Assembly (NCBI RefSeq): GCF_900637195.1
Contig: NZ_LR134356.1
Span: forward strand, 5,146,001-5,210,000
From: Mycolicibacterium aurum
Lineage (GTDB): Bacteria > Actinomycetota > Actinomycetes > Mycobacteriales > Mycobacteriaceae
Direction of reading: 5' to 3'
DNA length: 64,000 nt
Part shown: in pieces, positions 7,783-16,518 of the stretch
Layout of the letters: every line of letters begins with the position of its first letter
How positions within the stretch are numbered: the stretch's first letter is position 1
Notes under the pieces: model-generated
The model's input: only the letters and a program-made list of their open reading frames with translations
Database searches by the model: none
What the model was told of the DNA's origin: nothing
Translations under genes and position numbers: made by a program

Positions 7783-9206
7783 AGGATCGCGCCCGAGGTG
7801 TACTTGGCGGCCTCGGGATAGCGGCCGATCAGGTCGTCGACCATCGCGACCACGCGGTCGATCTGATCTCCCGCCGAGCCGGTGAAGGCCTGCTTGTCGG
7901 CCAGCGCCGCGTCCAGCGCCACCCGGTCCAGCGGCAGGCGCGGATCGGCGGCCAGGCGGTCCAGCAGATCGGGCTCCGCACCACGTTCGCGCATCGCCAG
8001 GGCCACCGCCACCGCGTGTTCCTTGATGACCTCGTGTGCGGTCTCGCGGCCCACCCCGACCCGCACGGCGGCGATGAGGATGCGGGTGGTCGCCAGGAAC
8101 GGCAGGTAGCGGTCGAGCTCACGCTGGATGACCGCCGGGTAGGCGCCGAATTCGTCGAGGACGGTCAGAATAGTCTCGGTCTGACCGTCGAGCGCGAAGA
8201 ACGCGTCGGGCAGCGCCACCCGCCGCACCACCGAGCAGAACACGTCTCCCTCGTTCCACTGCGCCCCCGCGAGTTCGGCTGCCATGGAACCGTATCCGCG
8301 CAGAACGACCTGCAGACCGTTGACGCGCTCGCAGCTGCGCGTGTTCATCTTGTGCGGCATCGCCGACGAGCCGACCTGACCGGGCGCGAAGCCCTCGGTG
8401 ACCAACTCATGGCCGGCCATCAACCGGATCGTGTGGGCCAACGACGACGGTCCGGCGCCCAGCTGCACGAGGGCTGACACCACGTCGTGGTCGAGTGAGC
8501 GGGGGTAGACCTGTCCGACGCTGGTGAAGACGTCGGTGAAACCGAGAAAAGCCGCGACCCGCTTCTCCAGTTCGGCCAGCCGGGCGGTGTCGCCGTCGAA
8601 GAGGTCCAGCATGTCCTGGGCGGTGCCCATCGGCCCCTTGATGCCGCGCAGCGGGTAGCGCGCGATGAGCTCGGCGACCCGCTCCAATGCCACCAGCATC
8701 TCCTCCGCGGCGGAGGCGAACCGCTTGCCCAGTGTGGTGGCCTGCGCGGCGACGTTGTGGCTGCGCCCGGCCATCACGAGGTCGCGGTAGAGGGCGGCCC
8801 GCTCGGCCAGCCGGGCGACGACGGCGACGCCGTGCGCGTGGACGAGCTCCAGCGAGCGCTTGATCTGCAGCTGTTCGACGTTCTCGGTGAGGTCGCGGCT
8901 GGTCATGCCCTTGTGCACGTGCTCGTGCCCGGCCAACGCGTTGAACTCCTCGATGCGGGCCTTCACGTCGTGCCGGGTGACGCGCTCGCGCGCGGCGATG
9001 GACGCCAGGTCGACGTTGTCCAGCACCCGCTCGTAGTCGGCGACCACCTCGTCGGGCACAGCTGAGTTCCCGGCGCCGAGTTCCATCTGGGCTCGCAGTA
9101 CCGCAAGCCACAACCGCCGCTCGGCGACGATCTTCGCCTCCGGTGACCAGATCGCCACCATCTCCTCGCTGGCGTAGCGGTTGGCCAGGACATTAGGGAT
9201 GCTCAC
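7779..9206 (-). CDS. purB: Adenylosuccinate lyase
   Basis: 475-aa fumarase/aspartase-superfamily enzyme. It catalyses SAICAR to AICAR plus fumarate and adenylosuccinate to AMP plus fumarate. The superfamily signature SSAMPHKMNTRS is visible near residue 285, and GRSHNVAAQATTLGKRF near 170 carries the general acid/base region. I chose the GTG at 9206 (VSIPNVLANRYASEEM) because upstream in-frame residues do not resemble the family and would run into the divergent relZ promoter. It is first in an operon with cyp126, DUF1707 and DinB genes. relZ starts 57 bp away on the other strand. Confidence 0.96.
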   Translation of the reverse strand: MSIPNVLANRYASEEMVAIWSPEAKIVAERRLWLAVLRAQMELGAGNSAVPDEVVADYERVLDNVDLASIAARERVTRHDVKARIEEFNALAGHEHVHKGMTSRDLTENVEQLQIKRSLELVHAHGVAVVARLAERAALYRDLVMAGRSHNVAAQATTLGKRFASAAEEMLVALERVAELIARYPLRGIKGPMGTAQDMLDLFDGDTARLAELEKRVAAFLGFTDVFTSVGQVYPRSLDHDVVSALVQLGAGPSSLAHTIRLMAGHELVTEGFAPGQVGSSAMPHKMNTRSCERVNGLQVVLRGYGSMAAELAGAQWNEGDVFCSVVRRVALPDAFFALDGQTETILTVLDEFGAYPAVIQRELDRYLPFLATTRILIAAVRVGVGRETAHEVIKEHAVAVALAMRERGAEPDLLDRLAADPRLPLDRVALDAALADKQAFTGSAGDQIDRVVAMVDDLIGRYPEAAKYTSGAIL

Positions 9207-9262
9207 GGGGCAATAGCTTACGAGCGCCACCGGCGGGACGACCATCATGCACAGTAGAGGCC

Positions 9263-11005
9263 ATGTACTTCGTCGGGCTCGACCTCGCATGGGGTGAGAA
9301 GAACCAGACCGGCGTCGCGGCGATCGACGCCGACGGGCGGCTACTCCACGTCGGGGCGGCCCACGACGACGACAGCATCGCCGCGGCCATCGCCCCGTAC
9401 ACCGCCGGCGATTGCCTGGTGGCCATCGATGCCCCGCTGATCGTCAAGAACGCGACCGGGCACCGGCCGGCCGAAGCCCGGTACAACCGGGACTTCCAGC
9501 GCTTCGAGGCAGGCGCCCGGCCGGCATTCACCGACCGGCCGGAGTTCAAGCACCCCCGGGGGGCCCGCATCGCGGAACGCCTCGGGCTGGACATGGATCC
9601 GTCGTCCGATTCGCCGCGGCGGGCCATCGAGGTCTACCCGCACCCGGCCACCGTGGTGCTGTTCGACCTGGCGAAGACGCTGAAGTACAAGCGGGGGCCG
9701 TTCGCAGACCGGCAACGCGAGTTGCTGAGGCTGATGACGCTCATCGAGGGCCTCGACGACGCCAGTCCCCGGTTGCGCGTGAACCGCAGCGTGGCCTGGG
9801 TGGAGTTGCGCAAGCGCATCGAGGCCGCCACCAAGCCGGGTCAGCTGGATCGCGACGAGGATCCGGTGGACGCCGTGCTGTGCGCGTACGTGGGTCTGTA
9901 CTGGTATCACCGGCCGCAGGACGTGACGATCTACGGCGACGCCGCCTCCGGGTACATCGTCACCCCGTCGCTGCCGCAGGACCGGCTGCCCAAGGCGACA
10001 CCGAAGGCGACGCGCGGACGCACCTCCGCCTCGCGCTCGGCGCCGTCGGCGGCGGTGTCGGAGTACGAATCTCGAAGGCCTGCCCTCGTTGCGGCGACCG
10101 ACCACTACCTCACGCTGGTGACCGGGCTCCTGGACGAGGCGGGCATCAACTACCTGTCCATCACGGCGCGCACCAAGACCGTCGAGTCGTTCGCCGCGAA
10201 GACCGACCGCAGAAGCGCCGACGGCAAGCAGCTCTACAGCGAACCGCTGGCCGAGATCACCGACCTGATCGGGTTGCGCGTCATCACCTATCTGCGCGAG
10301 GACGTCGACACCGTGGCCAACCTCCTCGCCGAGGAGATGCGGCTCCTCGACGACCGCGACATGGGTCAGGAGACCGCCAGGGAAGGACGCTGGGGGTACG
10401 CCAGCAGGCACCTGCTGGTCGGGGTGGAAGGTGTACAGCAGCCCGCGTCGATCCAGGTGCGCACCGTGCTCCAGCACGCATGGGCCGAGTTCGAGCACGA
10501 AATCCGCTACAAGGGTTCGATTCCTGCCGCCCACGCACCCGACCTGAACCGGCGCTTCACGCTGGCGGCGGGCCTGCTGGAACTGGCCGACCGGGAGTTC
10601 TCCGCGGTCCGCGACCGGCTGCGCGACTCCACACCGGACACCAGCGCCCCGGAAATCACCAGCGACCCGCGTATCCCAACGCCGGTGCTGGCCACCTATC
10701 TGGGCAACCGATTCCCGGACGCGGGCTGGTCCCGCACCGACCACTACGCCTGGATCGCGGGCCTGCTGCTCGACCTGGGGATCGACTCCATCGACGAGGT
10801 GGACGACCTCCTCAGCCGTGTCGACACCGATGCCGTCAACGTGGCGATGGATTACCGCTACCCCGCGGGCGCGGTACGCCGCCTGGACGACGCGCTACTG
10901 GCCGTGTACGGCGCCAGGTACATCGAACTGGCCGGCAACGCGCATCGAACGTCGTTGCTGGACAATCGGTTACAGCGACTGACCGGAGGCCTAGCCGGGT
11001 CCTGA
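9263..11005 (+). CDS. relZ: RelZ-type fusion: DUF429/RNase HII-like domain plus (p)ppGpp synthetase
   Basis: 580-aa two-domain protein. Residues 1-235 form a DUF429-type RNase H-like fold starting YFVGLDLAWGEKNQTG, with AIDAPLIV near 55 and the acidic block DPVDAVLCAYVG near 210. A Ser/Arg-rich linker (about 245-265) leads to a RelA/SpoT synthetase domain (about 280-440). That domain shows ITDLIGLRVITYL, GRWGYASRHLLV and SIQVRTVLQHAWAEFEHE. There is no HD hydrolase domain. The C-terminus (about 475-580) is helical. This is the architecture reported for M. smegmatis MS_RHII-RSD (RelZ), a dual (p)ppGpp synthetase and RNase HII acting on R-loops. Its neighbour purB links it by position to purine metabolism. 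The 3' end overlaps the convergent permease gene by 15 bp. Confidence 0.88.
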   Translation: MYFVGLDLAWGEKNQTGVAAIDADGRLLHVGAAHDDDSIAAAIAPYTAGDCLVAIDAPLIVKNATGHRPAEARYNRDFQRFEAGARPAFTDRPEFKHPRGARIAERLGLDMDPSSDSPRRAIEVYPHPATVVLFDLAKTLKYKRGPFADRQRELLRLMTLIEGLDDASPRLRVNRSVAWVELRKRIEAATKPGQLDRDEDPVDAVLCAYVGLYWYHRPQDVTIYGDAASGYIVTPSLPQDRLPKATPKATRGRTSASRSAPSAAVSEYESRRPALVAATDHYLTLVTGLLDEAGINYLSITARTKTVESFAAKTDRRSADGKQLYSEPLAEITDLIGLRVITYLREDVDTVANLLAEEMRLLDDRDMGQETAREGRWGYASRHLLVGVEGVQQPASIQVRTVLQHAWAEFEHEIRYKGSIPAAHAPDLNRRFTLAAGLLELADREFSAVRDRLRDSTPDTSAPEITSDPRIPTPVLATYLGNRFPDAGWSRTDHYAWIAGLLLDLGIDSIDEVDDLLSRVDTDAVNVAMDYRYPAGAVRRLDDALLAVYGARYIELAGNAHRTSLLDNRLQRLTGGLAGS

Positions 11006-12430
11006 CCCCAGATGGGTCGGGTCGGTGATATGAGCCTTGCCGATGCCCAGCTGCTTGTTGATGGCCTGGGTGATGAAGAACAGCACGATCCCGGTGGCGA
11101 CCAGCGCGCCGGCCACGATGTACTGCTGCACCGGCCGGCCCGAGAACGGCAGCACGAGGTACAGCGAGACGAAGAAGCCGATGACCGGGAGTGCGGTCGG
11201 CGTCTTGAAGTGCCCGCCCGCGTGTTGCACGTCGCGGCGCAGCACCAGGACCGCGACGTTGACCACGGCGAACACCGCGAGCAGGAGCAGGCTGGTAGTG
11301 CCGCCGAGGATCGAGATGGCGTTGCTGCTCGCGAACGCCGAAACGTAGGCGATCAGGCCGAAGGCGATCAGCGTGGTGAAGATGATTGCGACCCAAGGTG
11401 ACCGGCGCGTCGGGTGCACCGTCCCCAGCACCGGCGGAAGCACTCGCTGCTTGGCCATGCCGTAGATCAGCCGGCTGGCCATCAGCATGTTGATCAGTGC
11501 CGTGTTCGACACCGCGAACATCGTCATGAACGGCAGGATGGAGTCGATCGGCAGCCCGGGTGCCCCTGCCTTGACGACCTCGACCAGCGGGGTGTCGCTC
11601 TCTTCGAGAGTGCCGATCGGCACCAGCGCCACGGCGACGATCGAGACCAGAACGTATACCAGGCCTGCGATTCCCAGACCCGACAACAGGATCTTGGGGA
11701 ACGTCTTGATCGGGTCCTTGGTCTCTTCGGCCATGTTCACCGAATCCTCGAAGCCCACCATCGCGAAGAACGCCAGTGAGGTGGCCGCTGTGACCGCGAG
11801 GAAGGTGTTCTTGTCCTCGGCCGTCTCGAATGCCGTGATCCGGCTGAAGTCGACGTCGGCGTTGCCACCGGTGAACGCCCAGAGGCCGACGAGGATCACG
11901 ATGATCAGGCCGGTGATCTCGACGATGGTCAGGACCACGTTGAGCTTGACGCTCTCCCCCACCCCCCGGTAGTTGATCGCAGCGAGTGCGGCCATGAAGC
12001 CCAGCGCCAGCAGCGCGACGGCGATCTTCGACGGTTCGACGTCGATGCCGGTAAAGAGATTCGCCGCGAACGCCCTGGAAGCCGTTGACGCCGAGGTGAT
12101 TCCGGAGCACATGACGACGAATGCCACGAGGAACGTGATGAAGTGGATGCCGAATGCTTTGTGGGCGTACAGCGCAGCGCCGGCGGCCTGCGGGTACTTG
12201 GTGACCAGCTCCAGGTAGCTGAACGCGGTGATGGTAGCGACGGCGAAGGCGACGAGGAACGGAAGCCATGCCGCCCCACCCACTTCGGCTGCCACGTCAC
12301 CGACGAGCGCGTAGACACCGGTGCCCAGTATGTCGCCGACGACGAACAGCAGAAGAAGGCCCGGGCCCATCACCCGCTTGAGCTCAGGCTCCTTTTCAGC
12401 ACTGCTCGGGCTGGTCACCGATTCCGCCAT
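10991..12430 (-). CDS. APC-family amino acid permease
   Basis: 479-aa inner-membrane transporter with about 12 hydrophobic segments. The first contains the APC signature region RVMGPGLLLLFVVGDILGTGVYALVGDVAAE (residues 18-48), and FFAMVGFEDSVNMAEETKDP near 220 is the classic helix-6 motif of this family. It imports amino acids or polyamines by proton symport; the substrate is not deducible. I prefer the ATG at 12430 over the GTG at 12433 because the GGGGAGG Shine-Dalgarno is then better spaced. Its stop overlaps the relZ 3' end. Confidence 0.9.
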   Translation of the reverse strand: MAESVTSPSSAEKEPELKRVMGPGLLLLFVVGDILGTGVYALVGDVAAEVGGAAWLPFLVAFAVATITAFSYLELVTKYPQAAGAALYAHKAFGIHFITFLVAFVVMCSGITSASTASRAFAANLFTGIDVEPSKIAVALLALGFMAALAAINYRGVGESVKLNVVLTIVEITGLIIVILVGLWAFTGGNADVDFSRITAFETAEDKNTFLAVTAATSLAFFAMVGFEDSVNMAEETKDPIKTFPKILLSGLGIAGLVYVLVSIVAVALVPIGTLEESDTPLVEVVKAGAPGLPIDSILPFMTMFAVSNTALINMLMASRLIYGMAKQRVLPPVLGTVHPTRRSPWVAIIFTTLIAFGLIAYVSAFASSNAISILGGTTSLLLLAVFAVVNVAVLVLRRDVQHAGGHFKTPTALPVIGFFVSLYLVLPFSGRPVQQYIVAGALVATGIVLFFITQAINKQLGIGKAHITDPTHLGSGPG

Positions 12431-12494
12431 CACGCCTCCCCTAGTGATCCGCTCGAATCACCCATCATCGACCAGGCGGCCGAGCCGCGCAGTG

Positions 12495-13514
12495 TCAACG
12501 GGAGAAACCGAGCCAATTCCGTGCCGTGTCCGTGATCGCGGAGATGTCACCCACGAACGCCGCAACGGCCTGTGTGTCTTCGTCCCGCTGCCAGCCGAAC
12601 GTCGTAGGACGCCGCGCCCGGTCGTGCCAGAAGTTCCCCGGCCCCGGCTCGGGACGGGTGGCCACCAGCCACACCGGTGTGTCCGCCCCGTCAGAGGCGT
12701 CGCGCAGCAGCGGTCTGGTCAGGCGGCGAAAGCCGGGCAGCGCCTCGGCCACTCCCGGCGTTTCGACCCAGCCCGGGTGCGCGCTGTACACACGAACGTC
12801 GGTGTCGGCGAAGCGCCGTGCCCATACCTCGGCGAGGACGACCTGCATCCGCTTGGTTCGCGCGTAGACGCGGACGCCGTCGTACTCTCCGTCGCGGGAC
12901 TCGAGTTCGTCTGCGCTCCAATGCTTCAACGGGGCGGTGTACATCCCGCCGGAGGACATGAAGACCACGGCCGCCCCGCCCGCGGCGCGCAACCGCCCGG
13001 CCAGTCTGTCGGTCATGAGGTGCGGACCGAGCACGTGGCAGGCGAGCTGGATCTCGTGGCCCTGGGCGGTCTCGCCGCGCTGTTTGGGCATCACCCCGGC
13101 GTTGTGCACGAGTCCGTGCACGGCGTCGACCCGACCGGTGAAGTCGTCGGCCCACGCGCGGACCGCGTCCAGATCGGCGACGTCGCAGACCTCCTCGATC
13201 ACCTCGGCGTCGGCGACCGTGGCGCGGATCTCGCCGGCGCACCGGCGGGTCTTGGACTCGTCACGCCCCAGCAGATGCACTGTGGCGCCGAGGCGGGCGA
13301 ACGACTCCGCGGTCGCCATCCCGATTCCCGACGTCGCACCGGTGACGACCACCCGTTTACCCGTCATGGCATCGGGCGCGGCGTCGGCGGGCCACCACAG
13401 CCGACGGATCTGCGAGCCGATCCTGGTGTAGCCGAACACCACGGACCGATCCAGCACCGCGTCGACGGCGTCGGTAAGGGGCCCCGTGAACGTCACCCGG
13501 ACGTGATTAACCAC
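12495..13514 (-). CDS. Short-chain dehydrogenase, DHRS12-like
   Basis: 339-aa NAD(P)-dependent oxidoreductase. About 50 N-terminal residues precede the Rossmann motif TGATSGIGMATAESFARLG (near residue 57). NAGVM is near 135, the active-site region is SSGGMYT near 185 and YARTKRM near 212, and the product-binding SAHPGWVETPGV is near 245. The extended N-terminus and SSGGMYT segment are typical of actinobacterial DHRS12-like dehydrogenases of unknown substrate. The start is the GTG at 13514. Upstream and on the same strand, 21 bp away, is a TetR gene, so the pair is likely co-transcribed. Confidence 0.85.
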   Translation of the reverse strand: MVNHVRVTFTGPLTDAVDAVLDRSVVFGYTRIGSQIRRLWWPADAAPDAMTGKRVVVTGATSGIGMATAESFARLGATVHLLGRDESKTRRCAGEIRATVADAEVIEEVCDVADLDAVRAWADDFTGRVDAVHGLVHNAGVMPKQRGETAQGHEIQLACHVLGPHLMTDRLAGRLRAAGGAAVVFMSSGGMYTAPLKHWSADELESRDGEYDGVRVYARTKRMQVVLAEVWARRFADTDVRVYSAHPGWVETPGVAEALPGFRRLTRPLLRDASDGADTPVWLVATRPEPGPGNFWHDRARRPTTFGWQRDEDTQAVAAFVGDISAITDTARNWLGFSR

Positions 13515-13535
13515 ACGCTGCCCACCGCAAACGCC

Positions 13536-14156
13536 TCATGTGTACGGCGCGAGCACGTCGATCACGTCGATCAGCGTGGCCCTTGCCGTTGCGCGGGGGC
13601 CGTCGCCGTCGCCGACGAGCGCCGCCACCACCGCGCCGTCCACGGCGCACACCAGCGCGGTGACCAGCTCGGAGCGCACTGAACGGCCGGACCGTTCGAC
13701 GACCTCGACGACGGCGGCGCTGCGCTGCCGCAGAATGCGCCGTTGGATGTCGCGCAGGCTGGGCTGGCGCGCACAGGCGATGTAGCGCTCGTAGCGCGAG
13801 ATCATCAATTCGGTGACGCGCTCGGGATTGTCGCCGACGAGGAGGTCGACGAGGATGTCCGCGGTGGACTCGGCGCCGCGCCGACGTCGCGACAGCGCCG
13901 CAACCTGATGGTGCAACTGCTCGGTCTCCCGGGTGCCGACGTGCTCGACCGCATTGGCGATGAGGTCGTCCAGCGAAGAAAAGTAGTAGGTGGTCGACGC
14001 CAGCGGCAGCCCCGCGCGGCGCGCGACGGCACGGTGACGCACGGCGTCGAACCCGCCTTCGCAGAGAAGATCGGCAGCAGCACTGACCAGCGCATACCGT
14101 CGACGCTCTCCCTTGGGAGTGACTGCTGCCGTCACCTGTTGCATGCTGCCAGTCAC
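13536..14156 (-). CDS. TetR family regulator (Rv0775-like)
   Basis: 206 aa from the GTG at 14156; the ATG at 14144 (MQQVTAAVTPKGERRR) is an alternative start. The HTH spans residues 18-62 (RRYALVSAAADLLCEGG, then recognition-helix region LPLASTTYYFSSLDDLI). The C-terminal half is helical with several Arg-rich stretches. It sits divergent to the Tat-exported esterase gene (71 bp between the starts), the same pairing as Rv0774c/Rv0775. It probably regulates that esterase and its own operon with the downstream SDR (inference). Confidence 0.85.
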   Translation of the reverse strand: MTGSMQQVTAAVTPKGERRRYALVSAAADLLCEGGFDAVRHRAVARRAGLPLASTTYYFSSLDDLIANAVEHVGTRETEQLHHQVAALSRRRRGAESTADILVDLLVGDNPERVTELMISRYERYIACARQPSLRDIQRRILRQRSAAVVEVVERSGRSVRSELVTALVCAVDGAVVAALVGDGDGPRATARATLIDVIDVLAPYT

Positions 14157-14227
14157 GGGGTTTCGACATCGGACTTTCGGCGAATCACCAGCCTTTGCAC
14201 AGTCACGGTCATGCGATGATGGCGCGC

Positions 14228-15076
14228 ATGCCGACCATCAACCGCCGGGAGTTGTTGGCGCTCAGTCTTCGTGCGGGACTCGTGACGGCGGCCGCGGCCG
14301 CGGGAGCGTCTGCGTACAGCGGTGCAATAGCCTCAGCGGCACCACCGGCCCCCCTGACACCACCGGCTCCCACATACGTCACCGGATCGTTCGCCTCCGC
14401 CGCGCGCGGCGGTGCCGCGACCAACTGGATTGTGGCCCGCCCGCCCGATCAGACCGCTCCACTGCGGCCGGTGATCCTGCTGCATGGAAAAGACTCGTCG
14501 GCGGGCACCGTGATGTCGATGGGTGTCGAGCAGTTCCTCGCCGACGCCGTGCGGGCAGGGCTACCGCCGTTCGCCATCGCCGCGGTCGACGGCGGCAACG
14601 GCTACTGGCACCGGCGAGCAACCGGAGACGACTCGGGCGCGATGGTGCTCGACGAGTTCATCCCGCTGTTGGCCGGGCAGGGCCTGGATACGTCGCGGGT
14701 GGCATTCCTGGGTTGGTCCATGGGTGGATACGGCGCCATGCTCCTGGGGGCACGGCTGGGGGCCCCGCGCACGGCTGCGATCTGTGCGGTCAGCCCGGCA
14801 CTGTGGACATCGCCGGGCGCCGCCGCTCCCGGCGCGTTCGACGGCGCCGCCGATTACGAGGCCAACAGCGTCTGGGGGCTGTCCGCGCTCAACGGGATCC
14901 CGCTGCGCGTCGACTGTGGTTTCGACGATCCGTTCTACGCGGCCACGCAGCAGTTCATCGCCCAGCTGCCCACGCCGCCGGCCGGCGGGTTCTCCCCTGG
15001 CGGGCACAACGCGGCGTTCTGGGGCTCCCAGCTGACCGGCGAGCTCAGCTGGGCGGCACCGCTGCTGGTCGCCTGA
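14228..15076 (+). CDS. Tat-exported serine esterase (Rv0774c-like)
   Basis: 282-aa alpha/beta hydrolase of the esterase-D/antigen-85-like type. The N-terminus carries a twin-arginine signal (NRRELLALSLRAG, hydrophobic stretch to about residue 35, Ala-rich cleavage region), so I start at the ATG at 14228; in-frame starts at 14195, 14216 and 14219 only lengthen the n-region. The nucleophile elbow is GWSMGG with Ser164. An HGKDSSAGTV oxyanion region is near residue 86, and a C-terminal GGHNAAFW holds the probable catalytic His. It should act on ester substrates outside the membrane. Rv0774c has been studied as an esterase (from memory). Confidence 0.87.
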   Translation: MPTINRRELLALSLRAGLVTAAAAAGASAYSGAIASAAPPAPLTPPAPTYVTGSFASAARGGAATNWIVARPPDQTAPLRPVILLHGKDSSAGTVMSMGVEQFLADAVRAGLPPFAIAAVDGGNGYWHRRATGDDSGAMVLDEFIPLLAGQGLDTSRVAFLGWSMGGYGAMLLGARLGAPRTAAICAVSPALWTSPGAAAPGAFDGAADYEANSVWGLSALNGIPLRVDCGFDDPFYAATQQFIAQLPTPPAGGFSPGGHNAAFWGSQLTGELSWAAPLLVA

Positions 15077-15094
15077 GCCTTCTGGTCGGACTCC

Positions 15095-16402
15095 TCAACG
15101 CGGCTCGTCCCTCGCCGCCTGATCGTCACCCTCCGAAACCGAGATCCGACCCTCTGCCGCCGCCAATCCGATGTCGCTACGGAAGTGGCTGCCCGGCAAG
15201 CGAATCGACGCCATCGTCCGATACGCCTCCTCGCGGGCAGCCACCAGGTCGGCCCCGGTTCCGACTACGGAGAGCACCCGGCCACCCGAGGACACCACCG
15301 CGCCGTCGTCCCGGCGGGCTGTGCCCGCGTGCAGGACCCCGTCGGCGTCCGCGCCGTGGATGACGTCACCGACACGTGGCCGGCCAGGGTAGTTCTCCGC
15401 GGCCAGCACCACCGCCACGGCGGAACCGTCGCGCCACTGCAGCGGCGGCACACCGGCCAGCTCGCCCGTGGCGGCAGCCCGCAACAGTTGCCCCAGCGGG
15501 GAGTCCACCAGCGCGAGGACCGCCTGGGTCTCGGGGTCACCGAATCGGCAGTTGAACTCGACGACAGCAGGCCCGTGCGAGGTGATGGCCAGTCCCGCGT
15601 ACAGCAGCCCGGAGAAGGAGCTCCCGCGCCGGACAAGTTCGGCCGCAACGGGTTTGACGATGTCTTCGACGATGCTCGTGGTCACCTCGGCAGGCAGCCA
15701 CGGCAGGGGTGTGTAGGCACCCATCCCGCCGGTGTTGGGCCCGCTGTCGCCGTCGCCGACGCGCTTGAAGTCCTGGGCCGGCAGCAGCGGCACCACGGTC
15801 TCGCCGTCCACCACGCAGAACAGCGACACCTCGGGCCCGTCCAGGAAAGACTCGAGGAGCACGGGATGGCCTGCGTCGAGCAGGCTGGCGGCGTGTGCGC
15901 GGGCCGCATCCCGGTCTGCCGTCACCACGACACCCTTGCCCGCGGCGAGTCCGTCGTCCTTGACCACCCACGCGGACTGTCCACCCGGCGGGCCGAACCG
16001 ATCCAGCGCGGCATCGAGGTGGGCCGGATTGTCGACGATCTCGCTGCCCGCGGTGCGCACGCCCGCGGCGTTCATCACGTCTTTGGCGAAGGACTTCGAA
16101 CCCTCGATGCGCGCGGCGTCCCTGGTCGGACCGAAGCAGGCGATGCCGGCCGCGCGGACGGCGTCGGCGACGCCGAGGACCAGTGGAACCTCGGGGCCGA
16201 TGACGACGAGGTCGGCACCGATGCGCCGCGCCAGGGCGACGACCGCGTCCCCCGAGGTGATGTCCACCTCGTACTGATCGGCGACGGCCGCGGTGCCTGC
16301 GTTCCCGGGGGCCACCGACAGCGCGTCGACCTCCGGGTCGCGGCGCAGTGCGAGCAGCAGCGCATGTTCACGGGCTCCGGATCCAACTACCAGGACGTGC
16401 AC
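15095..16402 (-). CDS. purD: Phosphoribosylamine-glycine ligase (GARS)
   Basis: 435-aa ATP-grasp enzyme that joins phosphoribosylamine and glycine in purine synthesis. It has an N-domain VLVVGSGAREHALLLAL (residues 2-18), ATP-grasp segments AWVVKDDGLAAGKGVVV near 137 and a metal-binding block VEFNCRFGDPETQAVL near 285. I chose the GTG at 16402 because the family begins MHVLVVGSGGREHA; upstream codons to 16486 overlap the divergent P450 promoter. It is convergent with the esterase gene (18-bp gap) and not linked to other pur genes, as is usual in mycobacteria. Confidence 0.96.
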   Translation of the reverse strand: MHVLVVGSGAREHALLLALRRDPEVDALSVAPGNAGTAAVADQYEVDITSGDAVVALARRIGADLVVIGPEVPLVLGVADAVRAAGIACFGPTRDAARIEGSKSFAKDVMNAAGVRTAGSEIVDNPAHLDAALDRFGPPGGQSAWVVKDDGLAAGKGVVVTADRDAARAHAASLLDAGHPVLLESFLDGPEVSLFCVVDGETVVPLLPAQDFKRVGDGDSGPNTGGMGAYTPLPWLPAEVTTSIVEDIVKPVAAELVRRGSSFSGLLYAGLAITSHGPAVVEFNCRFGDPETQAVLALVDSPLGQLLRAAATGELAGVPPLQWRDGSAVAVVLAAENYPGRPRVGDVIHGADADGVLHAGTARRDDGAVVSSGGRVLSVVGTGADLVAAREEAYRTMASIRLPGSHFRSDIGLAAAEGRISVSEGDDQAARDEPR

Positions 16403-16450
16403 AGATGCCCACCTTAATGCCACCGGGCCGCGCGCCACCCACCTCGTCGG

Positions 16451-16478
16451 CCATACAGCTCGCCGCATAAGTGTATGG
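16451..16478. promoter_or_regulatory. Inverted repeat between purD and the CYP125-like gene
   Basis: CCATACA (16451-16457) is exactly inverted as TGTATGG (16472-16478), with a 14-nt spacer. It lies in the divergent promoter region, 40 bp upstream of the P450 start codon. It may be the operator for the TetR protein encoded downstream of the P450, but nothing in the sequence proves this. Confidence 0.4.
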
Positions 16479-16518
16479 TCGAGCAAAAGTGCTGTCCGTC
16501 ACACAGGAGTTGAGTCCG

